From assembly GCA_900290245.1 (NCBI GenBank), contig OKRB01000090.1, forward strand, positions 830 to 64,829: a stretch of 64,000 bases of DNA. Reading direction: 5' to 3'. A program made the translations under genes and the position numbers. Source of the stretch: Candidatus Sulfuritelmatomonas gaucii (GTDB lineage Bacteria > Acidobacteriota > Terriglobia > Terriglobales > Acidobacteriaceae). The number at the start of each line of letters is the position of its first letter. The first letter of the stretch is position 1. The notes below the pieces were generated by a model. The model saw nothing but the letters and a program-made list of their open reading frames with translations, was not told the origin of the DNA and made no database searches. This document shows positions 18,892-29,329 of this stretch, in pieces.

Positions 18892-20145
18892 TCAGGCCCA
18901 CTCGCCCTGGCGCATCAGCGGCTCGGCAGTGCCGGAGGCGGTGACGCCGTCGATATCGAGCTGGCCGGAGCCGATCATCCAGTCCACGTGAATGAGGCTC
19001 GAGTTGGCGCCGCGCGCGGCGAGTTCTTCCGGCGAAAGCTTGTCGCCATTGCGCACGCATGACGAATAGGATTGGCCCAGCGCGATATGCGAGGCGGCGT
19101 TCTCGTCGAACAGCGTGTTGAGAAAAACGAGGCCGCTTTGCGCGATGGGCGAGGAGTGCGGTACCAGCGCCACCTCGCCGAGGTGCCGCGCACCCTCGTC
19201 GGTGTCGATCAGTTTTTGCAAGACCTCCTGGCCGCGCGTGGCGCGTGCGTCAACAATGCGCCCATGCTGGAATCGCACCTGGATGCCTTCAATCATGGTG
19301 CCCTGGTGCGAAAGCGGCTTGGTGGCTGTGATGGTGCCGTCGGCGCGATCCTTGTGAGGCATGCTGAAGACTTCCTCGGTGGGCATGTTGGGGATGCAAT
19401 AGACGCCGTTACCCGCGGTTGTGCCGCCGCCAAGCCATTCGTGATCGTCGGCCAGGCCCAGGCGGAAATCGGTGCCCGGTCCGCGATAGCGCAGCGCGGA
19501 GTAGCGCTTCTCATTCAGAAAGGCAGCGCGTTTGTGCAGCTCCGCGTCGTGCGTCTTCCATGCGCTCACGGGATCGACCCTGTTGACGCGCGTCGTGGCG
19601 AAGATGGCCTCCCACAGCTTGGCCAGGGCCACATCGGGCGCATAGTTCGGGAACATGGCCGTAGCCCAGGCCGGCGTGGCGCTCGAGACGATCGTCCAGT
19701 TGATCTCGTGGCGCGTGATCAGTTCAAGCGCAGGCCGGTAAGCCTTGGAAACGGCGCGATTGGCGCGGCCAACTTTATCGGGATCTTCGTTGGAAAGCAG
19801 CGTTGGGTCGGCCCCGGCAATGGCGAGCCGCGCGGCTCCGCTCTTGAACGCCGCAGCCATTCCATCGTAGAGCCACCCGGCCGCATGATCGAAGCTCGCG
19901 TCGGGTGCAAAACGATAGCGCAACAGCGCGGACGCATCATCAGCATAGAGCGTCGTGACTAGCGAGGCGCCGGCGCGATAGGCGTGCTCGGTGATGCGAC
20001 GAGCCAGCGGCATCGCGTCAGTGGACGCGGTCATCACCAACTCCTGCCCGGATTTGAGTCCAAGCCCCACATGTACGGCAACGGCGGCAAGTTGATCCAG
20101 GTTTTCGGACTGCGTGCGGGTCTCAGCGACAGCGGTCGGCGTCAT
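18892..20145 (-). CDS. Aminopeptidase, peptidase family M29
   Basis: A 417-aa cytoplasmic metallo-aminopeptidase of the AmpS/AmpT type, which trims N-terminal residues from peptides. The C-terminal catalytic half contains the metal ligands in EGIQVRFQHGRIVDARAT, the E-[VA]-ALVPHSSPI segment, LNTLFDENAASHIALGQSY and HVDWMIGS. ATG 20145 is chosen with GAGGATGG upstream; a longer frame adds 10 residues without a ribosome site. It is divergent from the M3 oligopeptidase gene across a 245-bp gap, pairing two peptide-degrading enzymes. Confidence 0.88.
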   Translation of the reverse strand: MTPTAVAETRTQSENLDQLAAVAVHVGLGLKSGQELVMTASTDAMPLARRITEHAYRAGASLVTTLYADDASALLRYRFAPDASFDHAAGWLYDGMAAAFKSGAARLAIAGADPTLLSNEDPDKVGRANRAVSKAYRPALELITRHEINWTIVSSATPAWATAMFPNYAPDVALAKLWEAIFATTRVNRVDPVSAWKTHDAELHKRAAFLNEKRYSALRYRGPGTDFRLGLADDHEWLGGGTTAGNGVYCIPNMPTEEVFSMPHKDRADGTITATKPLSHQGTMIEGIQVRFQHGRIVDARATRGQEVLQKLIDTDEGARHLGEVALVPHSSPIAQSGLVFLNTLFDENAASHIALGQSYSSCVRNGDKLSPEELAARGANSSLIHVDWMIGSGQLDIDGVTASGTAEPLMRQGEWA

Positions 20146-20390
20146 CAATGATCCATCCTCGGAGATTCTTCTCATTTCGGCCGCTGCACCTAAGCGTTCG
20201 CGTCGCGGCCCGTTGACTTCATTCTATGCGGTCAATGACGGCGCGAGTGTGGATGGGGACGAACCGCGCGGGATCGGGGACGAGATGCGCGGAGCAGACG
20301 CGAGATTGTGCGCGAAGCACTGCGCGTTCGCGGCCTGCTCGCCTACAATCATCGGTGGATTCTTTCGGCCATTCGAGGGGCCTATACGTC

Positions 20391-22568
20391 ATGATGACAC
20401 TTTCGATTTGGATCAAAAGGCGAATTCCAGCCTCAACTGCAATGATTGCCTTCTGTGTCTGCGCCGCTGCATTTTGTGCCGCACAAACGCAAACTTCAGC
20501 CGCAAGCTTTGGCCCGGACAACCCGTTTTATGCGCCCAGCACGTTGCCATTCCTGGCGCCGCCGTTCGACAAGATCAACGACAGCGATTACGAGCCGGCG
20601 ATGGATGCGGGCATGGCGCAGGAGCTCAAGGAAGTTGACGCGATTGCCAACAACCCCGCGCCGCCTTCGTTTGAAAACACGGTCGTGGCGCTGGAGCGTA
20701 CCGGGCAATTGCTGGACCGTGCGTTTGAAGCCTACAACTGCGTGACCGCGGCCAACCTCGATCCGGAGCTCGAAAAGGTGCAGGCGTACGAAGCGCCGCG
20801 CCTGGCGGCGCAAGCTGACGCGATTCATCTCAATGCCAAACTCTTTGCTCGCATCAAGTCCATTTATTTGAAGCGCCAGTCTCTCCATCTCGATCCGGAG
20901 TCGCTGCGTCTGGTTGAGTACGATTACCAGCAGTTTGTGAAGGCGGGCGCCAATCTCTCAGACGACGACAAGGCAAAGCTGAAGAAGCTCAATGAAGAAG
21001 ATGCCACGCTTGAAAATACCTTCATGAGCAAGCTGCTGGCCGCGACTGAGGCAGCCGCATATACCACGACGGATGCTAGCACGTTGGCTGGCCTGAGCCA
21101 GGCGCAACTGGAAGCGGCTGCGGAAGCGGCGAAAGCCCACAAGGAACAAGGGTGGCGCATTCCGCTGCAGAACACGACGCAGCAACCCGACCTGACTGAT
21201 TTGACGAACCGCGATACGCGGCATGCGATCTTTGAGAATTCCTGGAGCCGCGCCGAGCGTGGCAATACGAACGACACACGTTCGACAATTGCGCGCTTGG
21301 CGCAGCTTCGCGCACAGAAAGCTGCGCTGATCGGGTATCCCAACTACGCGGCGTGGGATCTGACAGACCAGGTGGCGAAGACGCCGGATGCGGCTTTTCA
21401 CTTTATGGATGCGCTGGCGCCTGCGGCCGCAGCAAACGCAGCGAGCGAAGCAAAAGACATCCAGGCGTTGATCAATTCTCAGAATGGGGCCCAGCAAGGA
21501 GGATTCACGCTGGAGCCGTGGGACTGGGAGTTTTATTCCGAGCAGCTGCGCAAGGCGAAGTTCGATTTGAACGAATCGGAAGAGAAGCCCTACTTCGAAC
21601 TGAACAACGTGCTTGAGAACGGCGTTTTCTATGCGGCGCATGAACTCTACGGCCTCACTTTCAAGGAGCGACACGATATTCCGGTGTGGCAGCCCGATAT
21701 GCGCGTGTTCGAGGTTTATGACGCTGAGGGCAAACCGCTGTCGCTTTGGTACTGCGATTACTTCAAGCGCGACAACAAGAACGGCGGCGCTTGGGAAGAC
21801 GTGCTGGTGAACCAGTCGAAGCTGCTCCACCAGCTGCCGGTGGTTTACAACGTGGCCAACTTCGAAAAGCCCGCGCCCGGCCAGCCCGCGCTGCTCACCT
21901 TCGACGACGTGACCACGATGTTCCACGAGTTTGGCCACGCGCTGCACAGCATGTTTGCGGATACGGAATATCCGAGCCTGTCGGGCACTCAGGTGCCGCG
22001 CGACTTTGTCGAGTTTCCGTCGCAATTCAATGAGCACTGGGCCACTTACCCGGCGGTTCTTGCGCACTACGCGCGCAATTACAAAACCGGCGAACCCATC
22101 CCGCCTGAGCTCGCGGCCAAGATCATGAAGTCTCAAACCTTTAATCAGGGCTACGAATTCGCTGAGATTCTCGCGGCCGCGGAGCTCGACATGCAGTGGC
22201 ATACGCTGCCGGCGAACGCGTCGCTTCAGGATCCCGACAAGTTTGAGGTGGATGCGCTGAAGAAGAAAGATCTATGGATCCGCGATGTGCCGCCGCGCTA
22301 TCGCTCCAGCTACTTCCTGCACATCTGGAATGAGGGATACCAGGCCGGCTACTATGCCTACCTATGGAGCGAAATGCTCGACGATAATGCATTCCGGTGG
22401 TTCGAGGATCACGGCGGCATGACCCGCGCCAACGGCGACCGCTTCCGGCAGATGGTGCTTTCGCGCGGCAACACCGAAGACCTCGAGAAGATGTATGACA
22501 AGTGGCTGGGCGGCACGCCGACGACCGGGCCGATGCTGAAGTTCCGTGGGCTGAAGGAAGGGAACTGA
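20391..22568 (+). CDS. Exported M3 family oligopeptidase (Dcp-like)
   Basis: A 725-aa zinc metallopeptidase that cleaves short peptides. The catalytic HExxH is in MFHEFGHALHSMF (about residue 512), and the third ligand lies in the following EFPSQFNEHW region. The N-terminus has a signal-like hydrophobic stretch (STAMIAFCVCAAAFCAA) ending in AQ, so it is probably periplasmic, unlike cytoplasmic oligopeptidase A. ATG 20391 has GAGGGG nine bases upstream; 55 codons of upstream open frame are rejected. The length matches the peptidyl-dipeptidase Dcp group (about 680-730 aa). A TACAAT box at 20344 may be its -10. Confidence 0.9.
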   Translation: MMTLSIWIKRRIPASTAMIAFCVCAAAFCAAQTQTSAASFGPDNPFYAPSTLPFLAPPFDKINDSDYEPAMDAGMAQELKEVDAIANNPAPPSFENTVVALERTGQLLDRAFEAYNCVTAANLDPELEKVQAYEAPRLAAQADAIHLNAKLFARIKSIYLKRQSLHLDPESLRLVEYDYQQFVKAGANLSDDDKAKLKKLNEEDATLENTFMSKLLAATEAAAYTTTDASTLAGLSQAQLEAAAEAAKAHKEQGWRIPLQNTTQQPDLTDLTNRDTRHAIFENSWSRAERGNTNDTRSTIARLAQLRAQKAALIGYPNYAAWDLTDQVAKTPDAAFHFMDALAPAAAANAASEAKDIQALINSQNGAQQGGFTLEPWDWEFYSEQLRKAKFDLNESEEKPYFELNNVLENGVFYAAHELYGLTFKERHDIPVWQPDMRVFEVYDAEGKPLSLWYCDYFKRDNKNGGAWEDVLVNQSKLLHQLPVVYNVANFEKPAPGQPALLTFDDVTTMFHEFGHALHSMFADTEYPSLSGTQVPRDFVEFPSQFNEHWATYPAVLAHYARNYKTGEPIPPELAAKIMKSQTFNQGYEFAEILAAAELDMQWHTLPANASLQDPDKFEVDALKKKDLWIRDVPPRYRSSYFLHIWNEGYQAGYYAYLWSEMLDDNAFRWFEDHGGMTRANGDRFRQMVLSRGNTEDLEKMYDKWLGGTPTTGPMLKFRGLKEGN

Positions 22569-22574
22569 GCGGGG

Positions 22575-24659
<2,085 letters not shown>

Positions 24660-24675
24660 CTTGTCTGCGCGAAGG

Positions 24676-24771
24676 TCAGGCACGCGTTCGCGCGGCGGAC
24701 TGCGAATGAGAACGGCTGCTGAAAAACAACGGCAGCAACGCCGCAAACGCCAGCACCAAATCGATCCACAT
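24676..24771 (-). CDS. 31-aa single-span membrane peptide
   Basis: Short reading frame with MWIDLVLAFAALLPLFFSS as a hydrophobic N-terminal helix and a Ser/Arg-rich tail. The support is a near-perfect AGGAGGG ribosome site 5 bases before the ATG at 24771. It lies 23 bp downstream of the 24795-25424 gene on the same strand, consistent with translation from the same mRNA. The peptide resembles other one-helix bacterial micropeptides; no function can be assigned. The opposite strand is the ligA downstream gap, so it is not a shadow of a larger gene. Confidence 0.5.
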   Translation of the reverse strand: MWIDLVLAFAALLPLFFSSRSHSQSAARTRA

Positions 24772-24794
24772 GACAACCCTCCTGCTCTCCCAGT

Positions 24795-25424
24795 TCACGC
24801 GCGGGAACGGCGGCGTGCCGCGATATCCGGACGATTCTCGACGGCGCGCAGTTCGCGCTCGCGCTCCCTCTCCCAGGCTTCGGCGTGCCAGTTCCGCGAA
24901 CTGTAGCGCGGCTCGACAGGGCCTGGGGGAATTTCCTCAGGTTGCGGGCGCAATGGCATGATGACGATATCCGGCTGCGGCGGGAACGCCGGCCTGGTCG
25001 AGACCGGCATTGGCGGAGTAAGCAACCGCGCCGAAGATTCCGGCTCTCCGGTCCGCGCGCGAAGGTCCGCGTCTCGATCCGAAGAAGTGAGAGCTGCTTT
25101 TTGCAGACCCTGCTTTCGCGGCGGGTCGGGCTCTACATAAGCGGTGGCAGAAGTCAGGCTCGTGTCGCAAACAAGCGATGATTCCGCTTCGACAGGCTCC
25201 GCGGCGCGGTGCGCCCGCATGTCCATGCATTTGGCCATAAACTCGTCCACCAGCTTGTGCAGGCAGGTTTGCCCGCAGAGATGCTTCGCGTCGGCACGCA
25301 GCCGGTGGCGCGAAGTCCATCCACCGATGCGCAGCTCGCCAGCCTGTTCATAGGCAACAAACCAGTGGTTGGTCTGCCGCTTCTCTGTGCCGCAGATGTC
25401 GCACGAGATTGCCTGCCGGATCAC
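24795..25424 (-). CDS. Conserved hypothetical protein with Cys-rich N-terminal domain
   Basis: A 209-aa protein. The first about 70 residues form a compact domain with CDICG near residue 8 and CGQTCLHKLVDEFM near residue 53, a likely zinc-binding arrangement, with a conserved-looking TNHWFVAYE between them. The rest is proline/arginine-rich, presumably disordered, and ends in a charged (REREREL) helix. GTG 25424 is chosen because GAGGGA precedes it by 6 bases and the CDICG domain begins there. I have only a general impression that similar proteins occur in Acidobacteriota. Function is unknown; DNA- or RNA-linked roles are possible from the zinc ribbon look. Confidence 0.65.
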   Translation of the reverse strand: MIRQAISCDICGTEKRQTNHWFVAYEQAGELRIGGWTSRHRLRADAKHLCGQTCLHKLVDEFMAKCMDMRAHRAAEPVEAESSLVCDTSLTSATAYVEPDPPRKQGLQKAALTSSDRDADLRARTGEPESSARLLTPPMPVSTRPAFPPQPDIVIMPLRPQPEEIPPGPVEPRYSSRNWHAEAWERERERELRAVENRPDIAARRRSRA

Positions 25425-25789
25425 CGTGATTCCCTCAGTCTGCGCATCACATATGCCGAGTTGCCATTGCCTGCCGTGACCTTGCTTCCTGTCGTCCGCG
25501 CCGCAGAAGCTAATGCGAACGTGCCGGCGCAACCGGGCGAGAGACTCTGAAAGCCGTCTTCTTTTAGTTCATCGCGCAAAAGAGGGAAATGGATGAGTCG
25601 TGCCACCGTGGATTCCGCGTGCGATCCAAATTGGAACGCGAATTGGAGAATCGTTCCGAATTGGATGCGAGCATGCCGGGTGTGGAAGCAGAAATCCCGC
25701 GGATCAGCAAAAGAGCGCGGACATTGCCGCGCTCCGTCAGAATTCAACAATTCATTGGAAAGACGCCGGAAGATCCGGCAGCGCTGTGA
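25425..25789. other. Intergenic region between zinc-ribbon gene and VWFA gene
   Basis: This 365-bp gap lies upstream of the 24795-25424 gene and downstream of the VWFA gene, both on the minus strand. It holds a clear minus-strand terminator (25707-25734). It also has a patch around 25620-25670 with three copies of the word AATTGGA at 13- and 20-bp spacing. A 66-aa frame (25589-25789, plus) overlaps the terminator and is not considered a gene. Confidence 0.5.
25707..25734 (-). terminator. Rho-independent terminator of the VWFA gene
   Basis: Read on the minus strand, an 8-bp perfect stem GAGCGCGG / CCGCGCTC with a 6-base loop is followed at once by TTTT. It starts 56 bp after the VWFA stop codon at 25790. 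Confidence 0.75.
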
Positions 25790-26836
25790 CTACTGGCCCG
25801 TTGCGAAGTAGCCTTTGCGCGCGTGCACCTGGTAGCGGCGATCGTAGCAATAGAGATAAATCGTGCGGAAGGAGCCGTCGGCCGTGAAGTCGGCAGGCGT
25901 ATAGACGAGCGCATACTGGCTGCGCAACTCCTCTTCGATGGCTTTGAAACTTACCGCCATGTCTTCCACCGACGGCGGGTAAAAGGTCTCGCCGCCGGTT
26001 TCTGTGGAGAGCGATTCAAGCACTTTGTCGCCGGGGCCGCGGCTAGGCGTCCAGTTAGTGCTGATAGCGTAGATGATCGTGTCGGCGCGCTCGCATTCCT
26101 TGATGGCCTCGGGCAGGTAGACGCGGCTCTGGTTATCGTCGCCGTCGGAAATGAGGATGATGGCCTTGCGTACCGGTTCCGGCCCGCGCTCGCTGAGCAG
26201 CTTGCTCCGGCACGCAGTGTAGACGGCGTCAAACAGCGCGGTGCCGCCGCCCGGGCTCAGTTTGTTGACGCCGGTCTCCAACGTATCCATATCGTTGGTC
26301 CAGTCGGCCGTCACTGTCGGCGTCACGTCAAAGCCCATCACGAATGCACGGTCGGCGCGCGCTTTCAGTACCTGCAGCAGAAACTCAATGGCCGACTGCT
26401 GCTCAAACTGAAATCGGGAGCGTATCGAGGAGCTGGCGTCGACCACAATGCCCACGCGGAGCGGTAGGTTGATCTGCTGGTGGAACGAGTCAACCTTCGC
26501 CGGCGCTTTCTGATTATCAAGCAGGGCGAAGTCGTTCTGGTTCAGGTTCGGAATGTAATGACCGCGCCTGTCGGTGACCGTGAAGATGAGCGGAACTTCG
26601 TTGACTTGGATCTTGAAGATCTGGGAATTGGCATCCGACGGAGTGCTCGCAGCGGCCGGCGGGGCCGCGGGAGCTTTTGCCGGTGCAGCGGCTTGAGCGG
26701 GCGGCGGGGTCGCGCTTTTTTCTGGCTGCTGACCGAGCGCGTTCGTCCAGCAGAACGCACCCGTGAGCGCGACGGACAGAAGCCGCTGCCCCCAACGGCG
26801 TGCGACCGTCTGAGGCGTGGAAAGTTGCATCGTCAT
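25790..26836 (-). CDS. VWFA-related Acidobacterial domain protein
   Basis: A 348-aa exported protein. A signal peptide (about residues 15-35, ending ALGQ) is followed by an Ala/Pro-rich linker (40-70). Next comes a small beta region (IFKIQVNEVPLIFTVTDRRG), then a von Willebrand A domain. Its metal site is visible as D133, S135 and S137 (VVDASSSIRS), and ILISDGDDNQS lies about 100 residues later. This order is characteristic of the VWFA-related Acidobacterial family (TIGR03436 type), a strong lineage marker. The role is likely adhesion or protein-protein interaction outside the cytoplasm. The ATG at 26836 lies 7 bases after an extended -10 box, suggesting a leaderless mRNA. Confidence 0.9.
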   Translation of the reverse strand: MTMQLSTPQTVARRWGQRLLSVALTGAFCWTNALGQQPEKSATPPPAQAAAPAKAPAAPPAAASTPSDANSQIFKIQVNEVPLIFTVTDRRGHYIPNLNQNDFALLDNQKAPAKVDSFHQQINLPLRVGIVVDASSSIRSRFQFEQQSAIEFLLQVLKARADRAFVMGFDVTPTVTADWTNDMDTLETGVNKLSPGGGTALFDAVYTACRSKLLSERGPEPVRKAIILISDGDDNQSRVYLPEAIKECERADTIIYAISTNWTPSRGPGDKVLESLSTETGGETFYPPSVEDMAVSFKAIEEELRSQYALVYTPADFTADGSFRTIYLYCYDRRYQVHARKGYFATGQ

Positions 26837-26843
26837 TACTTGT

Positions 26844-26852
26844 ATTCTAGCA
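26844..26852 (-). promoter_or_regulatory. Extended -10 promoter of the VWFA gene (leaderless geometry)
   Basis: On the minus strand TGCTAGAAT (extended TGn plus TAGAAT) ends 7 bases before the ATG at 26836, with no ribosome site in between. Transcription would begin at the start codon itself. Confidence 0.4.
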
Positions 26853-26876
26853 ATCGCGGAGCTTCCTGGCAGAGTT

Positions 26877-26895
26877 CCGGGGGTTGACGCCCCGG
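26877..26895 (-). terminator. GC-rich stem-loop after the lgt-rluD operon
   Basis: A 6-bp CCGGGG/CCCCGG stem with a 7-base loop lies about 53 bp after the rluD-type stop. There is no U-run on the minus side (a TTTT follows on the plus side), so termination strength is uncertain. Confidence 0.3.
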
Positions 26896-26947
26896 GTACT
26901 TTTGTCAGAGCGAGGCGCAGCCCGCTGACTCAAACTGAATTGCAGGT

Positions 26948-27979
26948 TTAGACTGCCTCCAGCCTGCGAAGGAAAGCAGTCAGATCCTCGGGAAGTGGCG
27001 CCTCAAGCTTGAGCAACTTGCCGGTAAGTGGGTGAGCGAATTCGAGCTTTGCCGCGTGCAGGAAGTTGCGGCCCAGGCGCAGAGTGTCCAGGTCCGATTT
27101 TCGGCGAGCTCGCTGCTCCTGCTTCGTGCCTGCCTGCGCGGTCAACTGCGCCGCTCCGCCATAAAGCGTGTCGCCCACCACCGGATACCCAATAGACGCC
27201 AGATGCACGCGGATCTGGTGCGTGCGCCCGGTCTCAATCCTCACGCGCAGCATCGTGAACTTGCCGAAACGGGTGGCAAGCCGGCGCACGACTTCGTAGT
27301 GCGAAATCGCTGAACGCGCATGTTCGCTCGGGCGCGTGGTCATGCGCGTGCGGCGAACCGGATCGCGGCTGACCCCGGCGCTGATGGTCCCTTTTTCGCG
27401 CGCGATCGAGCCTTGCACCAGCGCAAGATAGGTCTTTTGCATACGCCGCCCGGCAAACATCGCGCACAGCGCCGCGTGAGCCTGGTCGTTCTTGGCCACG
27501 ACAATCAGCCCGCTGGTGTTCTTGTCGAGACGGTGCACAATGCCGGGGCGTAATGCCCCGCCCGTCGCCGAAAGCGTCTCGAACCGGTGCAACAGCGCAT
27601 TCACCAGCGTTCCCCGGCTGCGCGCGTCTTCGGTCAACCCGGAGCCTGCGTGCACCATCATGCCTGCAGGCTTGTTGATCACCGCCATGTCGTCATCTTC
27701 GTAGACGACGTCGAGCGGAATGGCTTCCGGCACTGCCTTGAGTGGCGCAGGATGCGGTTCACCGGTGATTAGAATGCGCTCGCCACCGCGCAGTTTGAGC
27801 GACGGCTTTGCCCGTTCGTTGTCCACCAGCACATCGCCCTGGTCGATGAGGAGCTGCACGCGCGATCGGCTCACGGACGCAAACTCCATCGCCAGAAAGC
27901 GGTCGAGGCGCTGGCCGCGTGCCTCGGCGGGAACGCCAATCTCGCGCAACGCCTGCTGGGAGTCACGTGCAACGGTCAT
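26948..27979 (-). CDS. RluD-type 23S rRNA pseudouridine synthase
   Basis: A 343-aa RluA/RluD-family enzyme that converts uridines of 23S rRNA to pseudouridine. An N-terminal S4 RNA-binding domain (about residues 20-75) is followed by the catalytic domain with aspartate D152 in HRLDKNTSGL. The conserved RIETGRTHQIRVHLA and YGGA segments follow. The start codon overlaps the stop of the upstream Lgt-like gene (ATGA), so the two are translationally coupled. Alternative in-frame upstream codons would run deep into the Lgt-like gene and are rejected. The exact target uridine (RluD versus RluC-like) cannot be settled by eye. Confidence 0.92.
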   Translation of the reverse strand: MTVARDSQQALREIGVPAEARGQRLDRFLAMEFASVSRSRVQLLIDQGDVLVDNERAKPSLKLRGGERILITGEPHPAPLKAVPEAIPLDVVYEDDDMAVINKPAGMMVHAGSGLTEDARSRGTLVNALLHRFETLSATGGALRPGIVHRLDKNTSGLIVVAKNDQAHAALCAMFAGRRMQKTYLALVQGSIAREKGTISAGVSRDPVRRTRMTTRPSEHARSAISHYEVVRRLATRFGKFTMLRVRIETGRTHQIRVHLASIGYPVVGDTLYGGAAQLTAQAGTKQEQRARRKSDLDTLRLGRNFLHAAKLEFAHPLTGKLLKLEAPLPEDLTAFLRRLEAV

Positions 27980-28827
27980 GCCTTGCCTCCGTCGCCCGTG
28001 ACAGGAACCGCCGGAGGGCCGGGCGCGGCCGGATTCTCGACACCACTCGCTGCGCCACGTTCGCGCAACACCAGGGCACCCGCGAGCACCAGCAGAACCG
28101 CCGCAATCTGCGGGCCGTCGAGCGCGCCTTGAAACAGCGATCCGCGTCCGGCCGGGTCGCGCCACATCTCGGTGAAGTAAATTGCCACGCCCGCGCCCAT
28201 CATCCCGAGGCCGGCCACGTCGCCTTGGCGGCGCTGAAGCGACAGCCAAACATACAGCAGAACGGCGAGCGCAAGAAAGGCCATCGCGTTATACACCTGC
28301 ACAGGATGCAGTGGAATGCCGAGTGGCGTGCCGCTCCAGATGGCGGCGAGCGGGTTGGCATAGGTAACGGCCCAGGGCAGGGCGGGACCGGCTTCAACGC
28401 CGTAGCCGGAGCCGGAGGCGAGCGCGCCCAGCTGCTCAAAGGCGAGGCCCAGTGCCAGCGGTGCGGCAAGAGCATCGGCCGTGCCTGCCAGGGCCAACCC
28501 TGCGCGACGTGCGTACCACGCCGCGCATGCGGCGCCCACAATTGCTCCTACCGCGGCCAGCAGCGGGTGGTGCACCATGGCGAGGCCAAGCACCCATCCA
28601 GGATGGCTCCGCAGCGCATGCAGGTTGACGACGACGAGCAGAAGCCGCCCGGCAACCAGCACCGCAAACAAGCTGAGGATGCAGAGATTCCACACCTTGG
28701 CCGGGTCCAGTCGAACCACGCGCGCGGTACGATGTGCCAGCGCCAGCCCGAGCAGGACGCCCAACGCGGCGGTCGCGCCATAAGTCGGGATCAGAATCGA
28801 TCCAACGTGAAAGAGTACAGGATGCAC
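27976..28827 (-). CDS. Divergent prolipoprotein diacylglyceryl transferase (Lgt) homologue
   Basis: A 283-aa protein with about seven membrane helices. Lgt-like landmarks are HPVLFHVGSILIPTYG at the N-terminus, PWAV (about residue 151), HPVQVYNAMAFL and a WRDP segment near the C-terminus. However, the signature Lgt blocks are eroded. The HGG segment that carries an essential histidine reads MVHHPLLAA. The GR(I/L)xNFxNGE segment with the essential arginine reads FEQLGALASGSGYG. It may therefore be a non-canonical or inactive member, with the true lgt elsewhere. GTG 28827 gives the family N-terminus; a ribosome site is not obvious. It overlaps the downstream rluD-type gene by 4 bp. Confidence 0.75.
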   Translation of the reverse strand: MHPVLFHVGSILIPTYGATAALGVLLGLALAHRTARVVRLDPAKVWNLCILSLFAVLVAGRLLLVVVNLHALRSHPGWVLGLAMVHHPLLAAVGAIVGAACAAWYARRAGLALAGTADALAAPLALGLAFEQLGALASGSGYGVEAGPALPWAVTYANPLAAIWSGTPLGIPLHPVQVYNAMAFLALAVLLYVWLSLQRRQGDVAGLGMMGAGVAIYFTEMWRDPAGRGSLFQGALDGPQIAAVLLVLAGALVLRERGAASGVENPAAPGPPAVPVTGDGGKA

Positions 28828-28905
28828 TTCAAGACAGGATAAGGGATTCGGCGAGGCACAGCAGGCGAGCCGAGCGGCGGGAAAAATAGAAATCCGGCCC
28901 ACTGG

Positions 28906-28990
28906 GCCGTGGATAATGCGCCGGTGAACCCGTCCTAAGACGGTGGAGCTCCCCGCGGTTCATTAGGCATTCCGGACTGGCGGACACGGC
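28906..28990 (+). ncRNA. Candidate structured RNA, possibly 6S-like
   Basis: Nested pairing is visible by eye: GCCGTG 28906-28911 with CACGGC 28985-28990, and CGCCGGT 28919-28925 with ACTGGCG 28976-28982 (one GU pair). Inside is a hairpin CCGTC-ctaa-GACGG (28930-28943) followed by a GCTCCCCGCGGTT-containing strand. Hairpin plus GCTCC-GCGGTT order resembles part of 6S RNA, and outer arms such as ACAGGA/TCCTGT could extend it to about 180 nt. The strand is uncertain, because such a fold is also possible on the minus strand. It could equally be a leader of a neighbouring gene. Confidence 0.35.
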
Positions 28991-29329
28991 ACACAGAACC
29001 GATGATCGAGTCGAGCTCCTGTTCAATGAATGTAGGTTCAACCAGCGTTGATCACCCACCTGCTTTGCAGGCCGGTTTCTATTGCGGATAGTAGGGGCGA
29101 TGCCGAGAAATTGCAAGTCTTGTGTAACGGGGCCAATGTGTGGTACGGTCTTACCCGGCTTTTTCTGGAACCGATTTCCCGAATCGGTGCGATCTGGCGA
29201 CCATCCGGTATCGGCGGGGTATTGGGCTCCCACCACCCCGTCAATCAAGAAGTAACCAGGGAGACCGTTACCTTCAGTGGCCCTTCAAACACAAATTTGT
29301 GCTTGCCGAAGACGCATCGACAATCCATG

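Noticed and set aside
20226-20390. 55-codon N-terminal extension of the M3 peptidase
   Set aside because: Arg-rich translation of the divergent promoter region; the ATG at 20391 has a ribosome site and begins a signal peptide.
25589-25789. 66-codon plus-strand frame with an adjacent purine-rich ribosome-like site
   Set aside because: The GAGGG lies too close to the ATG, and the frame runs through the VWFA terminator on the other strand; kept only as a weak possibility.
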